DNA of 64,000 nt. It comes from Stigmatella aurantiaca. Lineage in GTDB: Bacteria > Myxococcota > Myxococcia > Myxococcales > Myxococcaceae. Shown piece by piece: positions 1 through 11,692 of this stretch. Location of the stretch: assembly GCF_900109545.1 (NCBI RefSeq), contig NZ_FOAP01000010.1, forward strand, positions 62,001-126,000, in the 5' to 3' direction. The notes under the pieces were generated by a model that searched no databases, was not told the origin of the DNA, and saw nothing but the letters and a program-made list of their open reading frames with translations. How positions within the stretch are numbered: position 1 is the stretch's first letter; each line of letters begins with the position of its first letter. A program made the translations under genes and the position numbers.

Positions 1-506
<506 letters not shown>

Positions 507-583
507 TCAGCTCAGGATCGAACCGATCAGGTCACACCTTTGTCAAGCGCCCTCCCCACCAGACACGCTCTGCGTGCGGGCCC

Positions 584-2038
584 TCAGGGGCCCTTGCCGT
601 TCAGACTCGGTGCGGCATGCTCGCCCACGGGGATGGGGGCGGCCTGCTGGTAGTAGTCGCGGACCTTGTACTTGCGCGCCATGAGGGCCATGCCCACCCC
701 GGCCAGGATGGCCAGGGCCGAGTAGAAGAAGAACTGGCCCGAGCCCTGGAAGATGTTGAGCGAGGAGGCGATGGCCACCGCGATGTTGGCCAGGGTGGTG
801 TTGACCAGCCACAGGCTCTGCACCACGCCCTTCATCTCGCGGGGGGCCTGGGTGTAGGCGAACTCCAGGCCCGTGGTGGACACCAGGATTTCCGCCAGCG
901 TGAGCACGATGTACGGGAGGATTTGCCAGGCGATGTTCAGCTTGGAGCCCCCCTCGATGAGCACCTGGTAGTAGCCCGCGATGATGTAGGAGAACGCGCC
1001 GATGATGAGCCCCAGCGGCATGCGGCGCAGCGGGGTGAGCTCGAAGCGGGTCTTCTGGAGCGCCGGGTAGATGACGCCCGCCAGCACGGGGATGAGGATC
1101 ATCACCAGCGCGGGGTTGATGAACTGCATCTGGCTGGGCTGGAAGGTGAACGAGCCCACCTGGGGGTCCATGCCGCGCGCCTGCACCACCCAGGTGGAGG
1201 CCTTCTGGTCGAAGAGCATCCAGAAGAAGGGCACGGTGGGCATGAGCAGCAGGTTGATGCGGAACACGGCCCGCACGCCCTCGATGGCCTCCTCGGGGTG
1301 CGCCTTCCGGGCGCCCGACAGCCAGTCGCCCCCGGCGGGGCGGTGCTGGCGGTTGCCCAGGGCCGAGAAGAGGATGCGCAGGAACGAGTGCGGGTTGTGC
1401 CCGGTGGGCGGCACGACGACGTAGTGGCGGCGGCCCAGCCAGTAGATGGCGGTGGCCAGGAACATGAGGATGCCGGGGATGCCGAAGGCCACCGCGGGCC
1501 CCAGGTGCTTGAGGGCCAGGGGGATGAAGAGCGAGGCGAAGAACGAGCCGAAGTTGATGGTCCAGTAGAAGATGGCGAAGACCTTCTTCACCAGGTGCTT
1601 GTTCTCCTCGGTGAACTGGTCGCCCACCATGGCGGACACGCACGGTTTGATGCCGCCCGAGCCCAGGGCGATGAGGAACAGGCCCGTGTAGAAGCCCGCG
1701 GGGCTGTTCTCGAAAATGGCCAGACACGCGTGGCCCACGCAGTACAGCAGGCTCAGCCAGAGGATGACGCGGTACTTGCCGAGGAACCGGTCCGCCAGGT
1801 ACCCGCCGAACAGCGGGAAGAAGTAGACCCCGGACATGAACAGGTGGAAGTGCGACTTGGCCATCGCCTCCCGGGCCGCCGGGTCCGGGTTCGCGTTCAC
1901 CAGCAGGTAGTCGATGAGGAACACCGTGAGGATGTTCCGCATCCCGTAGAAGCTGAAGCGCTCACAGGCCTCGTTGCCGATGATGTAGGGGATTTGCGGC
2001 GGGAAGCGGCTGCTCTTCGCGGGGACGGACTCGGCCAT
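584..2038 (-). CDS. POT-family proton-dependent oligopeptide transporter
   Basis: This 484-residue inner-membrane protein is the usual size for a bacterial POT/PTR2 transporter. Near the N-terminus IGNEACERFSFYGMRNILTVF carries the ExxERFxFYG proton-coupling signature. The loop GGYLADRFLGKYR follows, and GSGGIKPCVSAMVGDQF matches the family's second signature. The C-terminal half has well separated hydrophobic helices. It should import short peptides with protons, which fits a predatory, protein-degrading lifestyle. A second POT gene follows directly downstream, so the pair looks like a tandem duplication. The ATG at 2038 gives a short hydrophilic leader before helix 1 and is the natural start. 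Confidence 0.93.
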   Translation of the reverse strand: MAESVPAKSSRFPPQIPYIIGNEACERFSFYGMRNILTVFLIDYLLVNANPDPAAREAMAKSHFHLFMSGVYFFPLFGGYLADRFLGKYRVILWLSLLYCVGHACLAIFENSPAGFYTGLFLIALGSGGIKPCVSAMVGDQFTEENKHLVKKVFAIFYWTINFGSFFASLFIPLALKHLGPAVAFGIPGILMFLATAIYWLGRRHYVVVPPTGHNPHSFLRILFSALGNRQHRPAGGDWLSGARKAHPEEAIEGVRAVFRINLLLMPTVPFFWMLFDQKASTWVVQARGMDPQVGSFTFQPSQMQFINPALVMILIPVLAGVIYPALQKTRFELTPLRRMPLGLIIGAFSYIIAGYYQVLIEGGSKLNIAWQILPYIVLTLAEILVSTTGLEFAYTQAPREMKGVVQSLWLVNTTLANIAVAIASSLNIFQGSGQFFFYSALAILAGVGMALMARKYKVRDYYQQAAPIPVGEHAAPSLNGKGP

Positions 2039-2110
2039 GCGCGGGCATCTCGGCGGAAGGGGGGAGCGCCAGGGAAAATGGCGCTTCGTGCCTACCCCAC
2101 GGGGCCGGGC

Positions 2111-2146
2111 CGAGACAATCGGTTATCTCGGGGCGCGCGCGCGCCC
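2111..2146 (-). other. Hairpin and GC palindrome between two minus-strand genes
   Basis: Two symmetric elements sit between the carboxypeptidase stop codon and the POT start. At 2131-2146 there is a 16-base perfect palindrome of alternating GC. At 2111-2130 the minus-strand RNA can form an 8-pair hairpin (one G-U pair) with a four-base loop. No T run follows, so it is not a classical intrinsic terminator. It may be a weak terminator or an RNA-stabilising element. Confidence 0.35.
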
Positions 2147-2727
2147 TAGCTGGGGCTGGGCGTGGCCACCTCGGGCGAGGCCGGGGGCAGGGGGGGAGGC
2201 ACGTAGCGGTCCACACACGCCTGGCCCGGCTTGGGCTGGGGCGTGCCCCGGGGCCGGTACTCCCAGTGCCACGGCTCCGAGCGCACCGTGCGCCGGAAGC
2301 CGAAGCGGCACGCGTTGGCCGACAGCCACCCGTAGACCGGGGAGGAGACCCCGCCCACCGACACATCCACCGCCGTGCCCCGCTGGTGGTTGGAGCGCCC
2401 CGGGCGGGCGGCGCGAGGCCCCAGGCCCTTGCGGTAGAGGCGGTAGAGGTAGCGCTGCTCCGCGCGCGAGCGGTGGCCGCTGACGGCCCACAGCCAGATG
2501 CCCTCTGCGGAGGCCTCGTCGTGCATCTTCTGGAAGGCCAGGGCCGCGTCCTTGCGCAGGCGCTCGCCGCCGGGGATGGGCACCAGTGTCTTCAGGAGGC
2601 GGGAACGCTTCGACGGGCGCACCGCCTGGGCGGCCTGACGGCGCGCCTCCTCCTCCGCTGATGCCACGGGGGCGGCCAGCAACAGCGGGAGGAGCACGAG
2701 GCTCCAGGGGCGCAGCGAGGGCGGCAT
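2146..2727 (-). CDS. VanY-like D-alanyl-D-alanine carboxypeptidase (peptidase M15B)
   Basis: The 193-residue product starts with a signal peptide (MPPSLRPWSLVLLPLLLAAP, cleaved near ASA-EE). It carries the M15 zinc-peptidase motifs in order: SGHRSRAEQ, SNHQRGTAVDV (SxHxxGxAxD, His and Asp zinc ligands) and EPWHWEY (ExWHxE, catalytic Glu and third zinc ligand). It should trim the terminal D-alanine from peptidoglycan stem peptides in the periplasm. The start at 2727 is preferred because AGGA lies six bases upstream and the signal peptide then begins at residue 1. The C-terminus is a Pro-rich tail. It reads towards the POT transporters. Confidence 0.9.
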   Translation of the reverse strand: MPPSLRPWSLVLLPLLLAAPVASAEEEARRQAAQAVRPSKRSRLLKTLVPIPGGERLRKDAALAFQKMHDEASAEGIWLWAVSGHRSRAEQRYLYRLYRKGLGPRAARPGRSNHQRGTAVDVSVGGVSSPVYGWLSANACRFGFRRTVRSEPWHWEYRPRGTPQPKPGQACVDRYVPPPLPPASPEVATPSPS

Positions 2728-2825
2728 CGTGAGTCCTGACACGGGAAGACCAGGACATGCCTCTTGTGCATCTATTCCCAATCGCCAAGTGGCGGCCTGG
2801 CAGGCGCTTGCCTGCCTGCCTGCCC

Positions 2826-5759
<2,934 letters not shown>

Positions 5760-5924
5760 AGGGGGCTGGTCTATACTGAAAAGGTGTTCCGGTGACCCGG
5801 TTTATTGGGTAGGAAGCCGTTGGATGGTCCTGAACGCTTGGCGTTGCAACCGGAATCCCCAGCGGCCCGGAGGGCAGGTGTCCTTGGGGGCCACCAGGGC
5901 TTGGGCTACGGTGGGACGCACCTC

Positions 5925-6824
5925 ATGAAGGGCTTTTCGGTCCCCGAGCGCTGGCGCGGCCTGCCGCTGCTCATGTTTTCCAGCTTTCTCTTCGCGCTCA
6001 TGGCCCTGTTCGCCCGGATGCTCTCGGGGCGGCTGTCGGTGGGGCAGGTGGTCTGCGGCCGGTTCGCCGTGGGGCTCGTCTTCCTGGCGCTCTACTACCC
6101 GGTGATGGGCCACCGGCCCCGCTTTGGCCGGCCGCTGCTCTGGTCCCTGCGCGGCATCTTCGGCGGCATCTCGGTCTACCTCTACTTCGTCTGCATTGAC
6201 CTGGTGGCGGTGGGGCCTGCGGTGCTGCTCAACGCCTGCTGGCCCATCTACGGCGCCATCCTGGGTTACTACTTCCTCAAGGAGCAGGTGAGCGGCCCGC
6301 TCCTGGGCGGGCTCGTGCTGACGACGGTGGGGGCGGGGCTCGTCATCTGGGGCACGTCGATGGTGACCTCCAGCCTGTCCTTCGGGCTGGGGGCGTGGGC
6401 GGGCATGTTCTCGGCCGTCTTCAGCGGCGCAGCCGTGGTCGCCCTGCGCGCCCTGCGCAACGACACGGATCCAGCCACCGTCTTCCTGTCCTTCTGCGTC
6501 TTTGGTCTGCTGTTCGGCCTTCCGTTCGCCCTGGCCGACTGGCGGCCCCTCGCGGCGGACACGGTGGGGCTGCTGTTGGCGGTGGGGCTGTCCTCGGCGG
6601 TGGCCCAGATGATCTTCACCTACGCCATGGGTCACGTCACCACGGCCATGGGCGGCGTGGGCTCGCAGCTCACCCCCGTCTTCTCCTGGCTCCTGGGCGC
6701 CGTGTTCCTCACCGAGCCCGTGGCGCCGCTGGCCCTGCTGGGCGCGGCCCTGTGCATCCTGGGGGTGCTCTGGGGCACGGGGCTCTTGCGCAAGCTCCTG
6801 GCGCCCGCCGCCGTGCAACCCTAG
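5925..6824 (+). CDS. EamA/DMT-family membrane transporter
   Basis: The 299-residue product has about ten hydrophobic helices in two similar halves, as in the drug/metabolite transporter superfamily with two EamA domains. Recognisable pieces are LFARMLSGRLSVGQVVCGRF in the first half and AQMIFTYAMGHVTTAMGG in the second, followed by LTPVFSWLLGAVFLTEPVAP, the typical last-but-one EamA helix pair. The frame is open upstream to 5805, but the ATG at 5925 puts the first helix close to the N-terminus and is preferred. The substrate cannot be predicted; family members export amino acids, metabolites or drugs. It is divergent from uvrA with a 165-base gap. Confidence 0.88.
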   Translation: MKGFSVPERWRGLPLLMFSSFLFALMALFARMLSGRLSVGQVVCGRFAVGLVFLALYYPVMGHRPRFGRPLLWSLRGIFGGISVYLYFVCIDLVAVGPAVLLNACWPIYGAILGYYFLKEQVSGPLLGGLVLTTVGAGLVIWGTSMVTSSLSFGLGAWAGMFSAVFSGAAVVALRALRNDTDPATVFLSFCVFGLLFGLPFALADWRPLAADTVGLLLAVGLSSAVAQMIFTYAMGHVTTAMGGVGSQLTPVFSWLLGAVFLTEPVAPLALLGAALCILGVLWGTGLLRKLLAPAAVQP

Positions 6825-6868
6825 CGGCCCCTGGGGAGCGTGGTTTCTCCTGTCCCCGGGTGGGCAGT

Positions 6869-6885
6869 CCTGAAAAAAATTCAGG
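6869..6885. repeat. Perfect inverted repeat with A-tract spacer upstream of the ASH/VWA lipoprotein
   Basis: CCTGAA, five A, TTCAGG forms a perfect 6-5-6 inverted repeat in the 213-base gap before the large lipoprotein gene, about 150 bases before its start codon. No T run follows the right arm, so it is not a standard terminator. The symmetric arms around a stiff A-tract resemble a dimer operator, though no regulator is identifiable. Confidence 0.4.
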
Positions 6886-7037
6886 GGCCGGGACGGGGTG
6901 GAGACTTCCCTTCCCTGTGCATTCCCGCCTTTTTCCCCAGTCTGGCGGGCGGTTTGCCCGGTGGGCCCCCCGGCTTCCCTGCCTGGGCATTCCCGTTGCA
7001 ACAGCCCTCCTGGACGGAGTCTGGGGAGGCGGCGCTT

Positions 7038-10001
7038 ATGTGGGGACGTCGGTGGGCTTGGCTGGTGGCGTGGGCGTGCGTGGCGGGGGGGCTGAGCGGG
7101 TGTGACCGGCAGAGCTCCGGCAACCGCGCGCGCACGGGCTTCGCCGCACGGCCCCAGGCGCTGGAGTTTGGCCCGGCGGCGATCGGCTCCACCAAGACGG
7201 TGAAACTCCGGGTGGCCAACGAGGGCCGGGCCCCGCTGCGCGTGGAGGGGGCCTCCTCCAGCGTGCCCAACGTGGAGATTGCCCCGTTCGAGCCCTTCTC
7301 GCTGAGCGCGGGGGGCGAGGCCGAGCTGGAGGTGCGCTTCTCGCCCGCCGTGGAGGGCACGGTGCAGGGCGTGGTGGACATCCTCACGGACGCGGACTCG
7401 GACGGGGCCGCGGGCTCGCAGGTGAACTTCGCGGGCCAGGGCGTGAAGGCCTGGGTCGAGGTGCGCAGCCAGGAGCTGGATTTTGGCAACGTGGCGCTGG
7501 ACACCGTGCAGGTGCTCACGCTGCGCCTGCGCAATTCCTCCCGCGTGGAGAGCCCGCTGCGGCTGCGCATGGCCGGGGCGGACGCGGATCAGTTCTCCTC
7601 CAGCACGGCCGGGCCGGAGCTGATGTTGCAGCCGGGCGAGGAGCAGGCCCTGCCCATCGCGTTCAAGCCGCGCCGGCTGGGCGTGGCCTCCGCCGAGGTG
7701 AGCGTGGAGGTGTGCGAGGGCTGCGCGCCCATCGCCGTGCCGCTCAAGGGCATGGGCATCGCCTCGCAGCTGGATATTTCTCCCCTGCGGGTGGACTTCG
7801 GCAACGTGGCGCTGGGGGCCACGGCCGAGGAGCGCATCATGGTGCGCAACCTGGGCACCTCGCCCATGAGCTACCAGGGCGCGCGCCTCCTCGAGGGCGC
7901 CGGTGAGTTCCGCCTGCTGAGCGCGGTGGTGCCCCCGGGCGGTGTCCTGAATCCGGGACAGGCCGCGGAGATCCGCGTGGCGTTCGCGCCGTCGCGGCTC
8001 GGCGCGCTTCCCGAGGCGCGGGTGGAGATCGACGTGAAGGCCACCGGCTCGGCCGCGCCCGCGCCCAAGGTGGCCCTGAGCGGGGAGGGCGGCTCCTCGT
8101 GCGTGACGGTGCTGCCGCGCGCGCTGGACCTAGGGGGGGTGGCCGAGGGCATGTCCGCCACCCGCGAGGTGAAGGTCATCAACCGCTGCCGCGCCCCGGT
8201 GCTGGTGAGTGACTTGCAGATTGACACGCGGCAGGGCGGGTTCTTCACGCTGGCCCAGGCGCCCGCGAGCACCCCCATCGCCCCCGGCCAGTCGGCCGCC
8301 GTGGGCGTCACCTTCACGCCCCGGGCGGGCGCGGGGCAGGGCGAGGCCCAGCTCTCCGTGTCCGTGCGCAGCGGCGGCACCACCTCCACCGAGGCGGTGA
8401 CGCTCAAGGGGAACGGCAAGGCGCTCCCGCCGTGCCAGTACGCGGTGTCCCCGGCCACGCTCGACTTCGGCCGGGTGCCGGTGGGCGCGGAGGTGGTGCT
8501 GGGCACCTCCGTGCGCAACACGGGCGCCACGGAGTGCTACCTCGCGGGGCTGCAGCTCGCCTCGGGCTCGGACGGGGCCTTCAGCGCCCCGCCGGTGACG
8601 GGCGCGCTGCTGGCCCCGGGGCAGAAGGCGCAGCTGCTCGTCCGGTTCAAGCCGGAGGCGGAGGCCTCCTATGGTGGCTTGGCGGAGGGCTGGGTGAACC
8701 ACCCGTCCAATGGGCACCCCACCGTGAACGTGGTGGGCGAGGGGGTGAAGGGCTGCTTCGCCGTTCAGCCCACGCACCTGGAGTTTGGCCTCTCGCAGCT
8801 CACGTGCGCGCCGCGCACGCAGGACGTCATCGCCTACAACGGCTGCGCGGGCCCGCTCACCGTCCAGGGGCTGCAGGTGCAGCAGGACAGCGCGGAGTTC
8901 CAGCTCTCGGAGGTGCCCACCTTCCCGGTGACGCTGGAGGCGGGCGGGCAGTTCCGGCTGCGCGCCACCTACGCGCCGGAGAACGAGGGCGTGGACGCGG
9001 CGGCGCTGCGCTTTGAGCTGGGGCCGGACTCCATCTACACCGCGAGCCTGCTGGGCAAGGGCGTGAGCAAGGCGGAGCAGACCGACACGTTCTTCCAGGA
9101 GTCCGAGGCCAAGGTCGACGTGCTCTTCGTCGTGGACAACTCGGGCTCGATGATGGAGGAGCAGCAGAGCCTGGGCAGCAACTTCGCCGCCTTCCTGAGC
9201 TCCGCCAACACCGCGGGCGTGGACTACCACATCGGCGTCACCACCACGGGCCTGGATGCCTCGCCGGGCGGCTGGTCCGCGTGCCTGGGCGGCGCCGAGG
9301 GCGGTGAGAACGGCCGGCTCTTCCCGGTGGATGGCGCCTCGCCGCGTGTCATTACGCCCACCACGCCGAACGCCTCGTCCGTCTTCGCCCACAACACGCA
9401 GGTGGGCGTGTGCCACTGGAACGAGCAGGGGCTGGAGGCCGCCTACCGGGCCCTGTCCCAGCCGCTGCTGCACAACACGGATGATCCGCGCACCGCGCAG
9501 GCCGCGGACGGCAACGGCGGCTTCCTGCGCGAGGACGCGCGGCTGGCGCTCATCTTCCTCACCGACGAGGAGGACTTCTCCCCCCAGCCGGTGGCCTTCT
9601 ACGAGACGTACTTCCGCGCGCTGAAGAACAACGAGGCCTCCAAGCTGAGCGTCTCGGCCATCGTGGGGCCCACGAACCTGTCCACCTGCGTGACGGCCAG
9701 CAGCTCGGGCGCGCGCTACATCCAGCTCGCGGAGGCCACCGGCGGCGTCGTGGAGAGCATCTGCACGCCGAACTGGGCCGAGTCCCTCAAGAAGCTCTCG
9801 TCCAACACCTTCGGGCCCAACCGCTCCTTCCCGCTGTCCGAGCAGCCGGAGAATCCCTCGCAGATCTCCGTCACGGTGGATGGGGTGCCGGTGACGTCCG
9901 GTTGGCATTACAACCCAGACACCCGCGCCATCCTCTTCGAGGCGCAGGCCGCTCCCCCTCCAGGCGCCCTGGTAGAGGTGACGTACCCGCTCGGGTGCTG
10001 A
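7038..10001 (+). CDS. Choice-of-anchor D (ASH) repeat lipoprotein with C-terminal VWA domain
   Basis: The 987-residue protein begins with a lipoprotein signal (WAWLVAWACVAGGLSGC), so it is probably an outer-membrane or surface lipoprotein. Six repeats of about 105-120 residues follow, each opening with a motif like ALEFGPAAIGST, ELDFGNVALDT, RVDFGNVALG, ALDLGGVAEG, TLDFGRVPVG or HLEFG. These are ASPM/SPD-2/Hydin-type immunoglobulin-like domains. From about residue 690 a von Willebrand A domain carries the metal site DNSGSM (DxSxS). The start at 7038 is chosen for GGGAGG nine bases upstream and the signal peptide. A role in adhesion or surface assembly is inferred. An intrinsic terminator follows at 10032. 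Confidence 0.88.
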   Translation: MWGRRWAWLVAWACVAGGLSGCDRQSSGNRARTGFAARPQALEFGPAAIGSTKTVKLRVANEGRAPLRVEGASSSVPNVEIAPFEPFSLSAGGEAELEVRFSPAVEGTVQGVVDILTDADSDGAAGSQVNFAGQGVKAWVEVRSQELDFGNVALDTVQVLTLRLRNSSRVESPLRLRMAGADADQFSSSTAGPELMLQPGEEQALPIAFKPRRLGVASAEVSVEVCEGCAPIAVPLKGMGIASQLDISPLRVDFGNVALGATAEERIMVRNLGTSPMSYQGARLLEGAGEFRLLSAVVPPGGVLNPGQAAEIRVAFAPSRLGALPEARVEIDVKATGSAAPAPKVALSGEGGSSCVTVLPRALDLGGVAEGMSATREVKVINRCRAPVLVSDLQIDTRQGGFFTLAQAPASTPIAPGQSAAVGVTFTPRAGAGQGEAQLSVSVRSGGTTSTEAVTLKGNGKALPPCQYAVSPATLDFGRVPVGAEVVLGTSVRNTGATECYLAGLQLASGSDGAFSAPPVTGALLAPGQKAQLLVRFKPEAEASYGGLAEGWVNHPSNGHPTVNVVGEGVKGCFAVQPTHLEFGLSQLTCAPRTQDVIAYNGCAGPLTVQGLQVQQDSAEFQLSEVPTFPVTLEAGGQFRLRATYAPENEGVDAAALRFELGPDSIYTASLLGKGVSKAEQTDTFFQESEAKVDVLFVVDNSGSMMEEQQSLGSNFAAFLSSANTAGVDYHIGVTTTGLDASPGGWSACLGGAEGGENGRLFPVDGASPRVITPTTPNASSVFAHNTQVGVCHWNEQGLEAAYRALSQPLLHNTDDPRTAQAADGNGGFLREDARLALIFLTDEEDFSPQPVAFYETYFRALKNNEASKLSVSAIVGPTNLSTCVTASSSGARYIQLAEATGGVVESICTPNWAESLKKLSSNTFGPNRSFPLSEQPENPSQISVTVDGVPVTSGWHYNPDTRAILFEAQAAPPPGALVEVTYPLGC

Positions 10002-10031
10002 TCCCCGGAGTCGGGATGCACCCAGGCGCAT

Positions 10032-10064
10032 GAGAGGACCCCCCGGGTCCTTCTCTTCAATTTT
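10032..10064 (+). terminator. Intrinsic terminator after the ASH/VWA lipoprotein
   Basis: GAGA-GGACCC, a three-base loop, GGGTCC and TCTC form a ten-pair stem with one bulged T, followed within six bases by TTTT. It lies 31 bases after the stop codon. Confidence 0.65.
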
Positions 10065-10157
10065 CTCTCAGCACTGTTTTCAACGCCTGTAGGGAAATCC
10101 CTCTCGACAGCGGGAGGGGGCCACGGCACTTTGAAGGCTCACGCCGAAGGCCTTGCA

Positions 10158-11075
10158 ATGTCCACACAATCTCTCCTCATCGCGGGTGTGGGAGACATCC
10201 ATGGACGCTTCCACCGGGTGGAAGCGTGGATGGAGGTGTTGGAGAAGGCGCGGGGCCGGCCGGTGGACCTGGTGCTGGCGGTGGGGGACGTGGAGGCCTT
10301 CCGGCGCGCGGATGATCAGCGCCGCAAGATGACCAAGCGCCTCATGCCCGCCGAGTTCGCCGAGTACGCGGATGGGCAGCGGCAGATGAAGCGGCCGCTG
10401 TACTTCATCGGTGGGAACAACGAGGACTTCGAGGCGCTCCACGACGCGCCGGAGGGCATGGAGCTGGCCCCCCAGGTGTATTACCTCGGGCGGGCGGGGC
10501 TCCAGACGCTGCGGGGGCTGCGCGTGGCGTACCTCTCGGGCATCCACGCCCCGCGCTTCTTCGAGCAGCCGCTCAAGCGGCCCCGGGCGCTCGATACGGC
10601 GAAGCAGGCCGGCTACTTCCGTGCGCCCGAAGTCGAGCGCGTCATGCACGCGCGGGACGTGGACCTGTTGCTGGTGCACGAGTGGCCCCGGGGCATCGTG
10701 CAGCGGGCGCGGGACGAGAACACCCCTTCGGCCCGGCCCCTGCCGTCGTATTGGATTGGCAATCCCATCACGCGCCGGTTGGCGGACACGCTGCGGCCCA
10801 AGTGGATGTTCTGTGGCCACTCCCACAAGGGCTTCGCGGTGTCCCTGGGCGGCGAGAGCGGACGGCCGGTGACGCGCATTGCCTGTCTGGATCAGGCGGC
10901 GCGGCCGGATGAGGCGGTGTTCTGGCTGGAGTTCGAGAACCGCGAGCCCGTGCGCGGCGGCTGGGGCCTGTCCGGCGCGGTGGCCTGGCAGGCCGGGGCG
11001 CCGTGGAACCTTCAATCGCTGCCCGCGGCAGGGCCCCACGCCGCCTTGCCGGAAGAGGAGCGGGAGCTGGGGTGA
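10158..11075 (+). CDS. Dbr1-like metallophosphoesterase
   Basis: The 305-residue calcineurin-like phosphoesterase has the metal-ligand motifs GDIHG (D13, H15), GDVEAFR (D44), GGNNE (N87), HEW (H174) and GHSH (H221, H223). Beyond these general motifs, the layout matches the eukaryotic RNA lariat debranching enzyme Dbr1: GDxxAxR, FIGGNxE, APxxYYLGxAG, a following SGI, then HEWPRGI (HDWPRSI in Dbr1), GNP...L.PKWMF and GHSH. Two differences show. The first motif has the canonical Asp where Dbr1 has Cys, and the usual GNHE is GNNE. ATG 10158 is preferred over the upstream TTG at 10131 (GAAGG seven bases before). It is monocistronic. Substrate unknown; cleavage of 2'-5' branched nucleic acid is only an inference. 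Confidence 0.85.
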   Translation: MSTQSLLIAGVGDIHGRFHRVEAWMEVLEKARGRPVDLVLAVGDVEAFRRADDQRRKMTKRLMPAEFAEYADGQRQMKRPLYFIGGNNEDFEALHDAPEGMELAPQVYYLGRAGLQTLRGLRVAYLSGIHAPRFFEQPLKRPRALDTAKQAGYFRAPEVERVMHARDVDLLLVHEWPRGIVQRARDENTPSARPLPSYWIGNPITRRLADTLRPKWMFCGHSHKGFAVSLGGESGRPVTRIACLDQAARPDEAVFWLEFENREPVRGGWGLSGAVAWQAGAPWNLQSLPAAGPHAALPEEERELG

Positions 11076-11100
11076 GCCGCGTGGGGCCGAAGCCCGGCCC

Positions 11101-11532
11101 TCAGTGGTGGTTCACGGTCAGCCCCGAGAGGGGAAGCTCGTGGGGGCCCGAGGGTGCGTCCAGCGCCTCGCGGGCAATGTCGTCGAGCGACACCATGCCC
11201 ACGAGGTTCTGGTCCCGGTCGAGGACGGGCAGGTGGTGGAGGTGGTGTTCGGCCATGAGCTGGGCGGCGGTGGCCAGCTCATCGTCCTCGAAGGCGTAGC
11301 AGGGGGCCGCGTCCCCGAGGATTTCGCCCACCCGGGTCTGTTGGGGATCGAGCCGCTCCGCGATGGCCTGGAACACGATGTCGCGGTCCGTGAGCAGGCC
11401 CACGATTTTCCGGCTGTTGCACACGGGAAGAAGTCCTGAGCCCTGTTGCCGCATGCGCAGGGCGGCCTCGGTCAGCGTTTGTTCCGGGCTGATAGGACGC
11501 ACATCCGGATTCATCACCGCGCTCAGCTTCAT
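11101..11532 (-). CDS. CBS-domain pair protein
   Basis: The 143-residue soluble protein is almost entirely two tandem CBS motifs. The first runs from MNPDVRPISPEQTLTEAALRM through LLPVCNSRKIVGLLTDRDIVF, and the second contains CYAFEDDELATAAQLMAEHHLHHLPVLDRDQNLVGMVSLDDIA. CBS pairs bind adenine nucleotides or S-adenosylmethionine and act as energy or redox sensors. No effector domain is fused, so its partner is unknown. The start at 11532 is supported by a GGGGGAGGA ribosome site immediately upstream; the frame is open further to 11661 but that leader lacks family similarity. It is convergent with the Dbr1-like gene. Confidence 0.9.
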   Translation of the reverse strand: MKLSAVMNPDVRPISPEQTLTEAALRMRQQGSGLLPVCNSRKIVGLLTDRDIVFQAIAERLDPQQTRVGEILGDAAPCYAFEDDELATAAQLMAEHHLHHLPVLDRDQNLVGMVSLDDIAREALDAPSGPHELPLSGLTVNHH

Positions 11533-11692
11533 GTCTTCCTCCCCCGTTTCAAGCTTCTGCCCCGGGAAGGTGGGGCGCTGGCCGAGGGGGAACAACCCGT
11601 CTTGAAATAAATGTTTCCGGGACGCCGCGAGGCATCTTGTAGAGAACACGTCCGGTGACACGCTGGTGCCGCAGGCCGCGGAGCGGCCAGGG

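Noticed and set aside
2131-2146. GC palindrome as a restriction-modification or recombination site
   Set aside because: Alternating GC palindromes arise easily in this composition; no second copy was seen.
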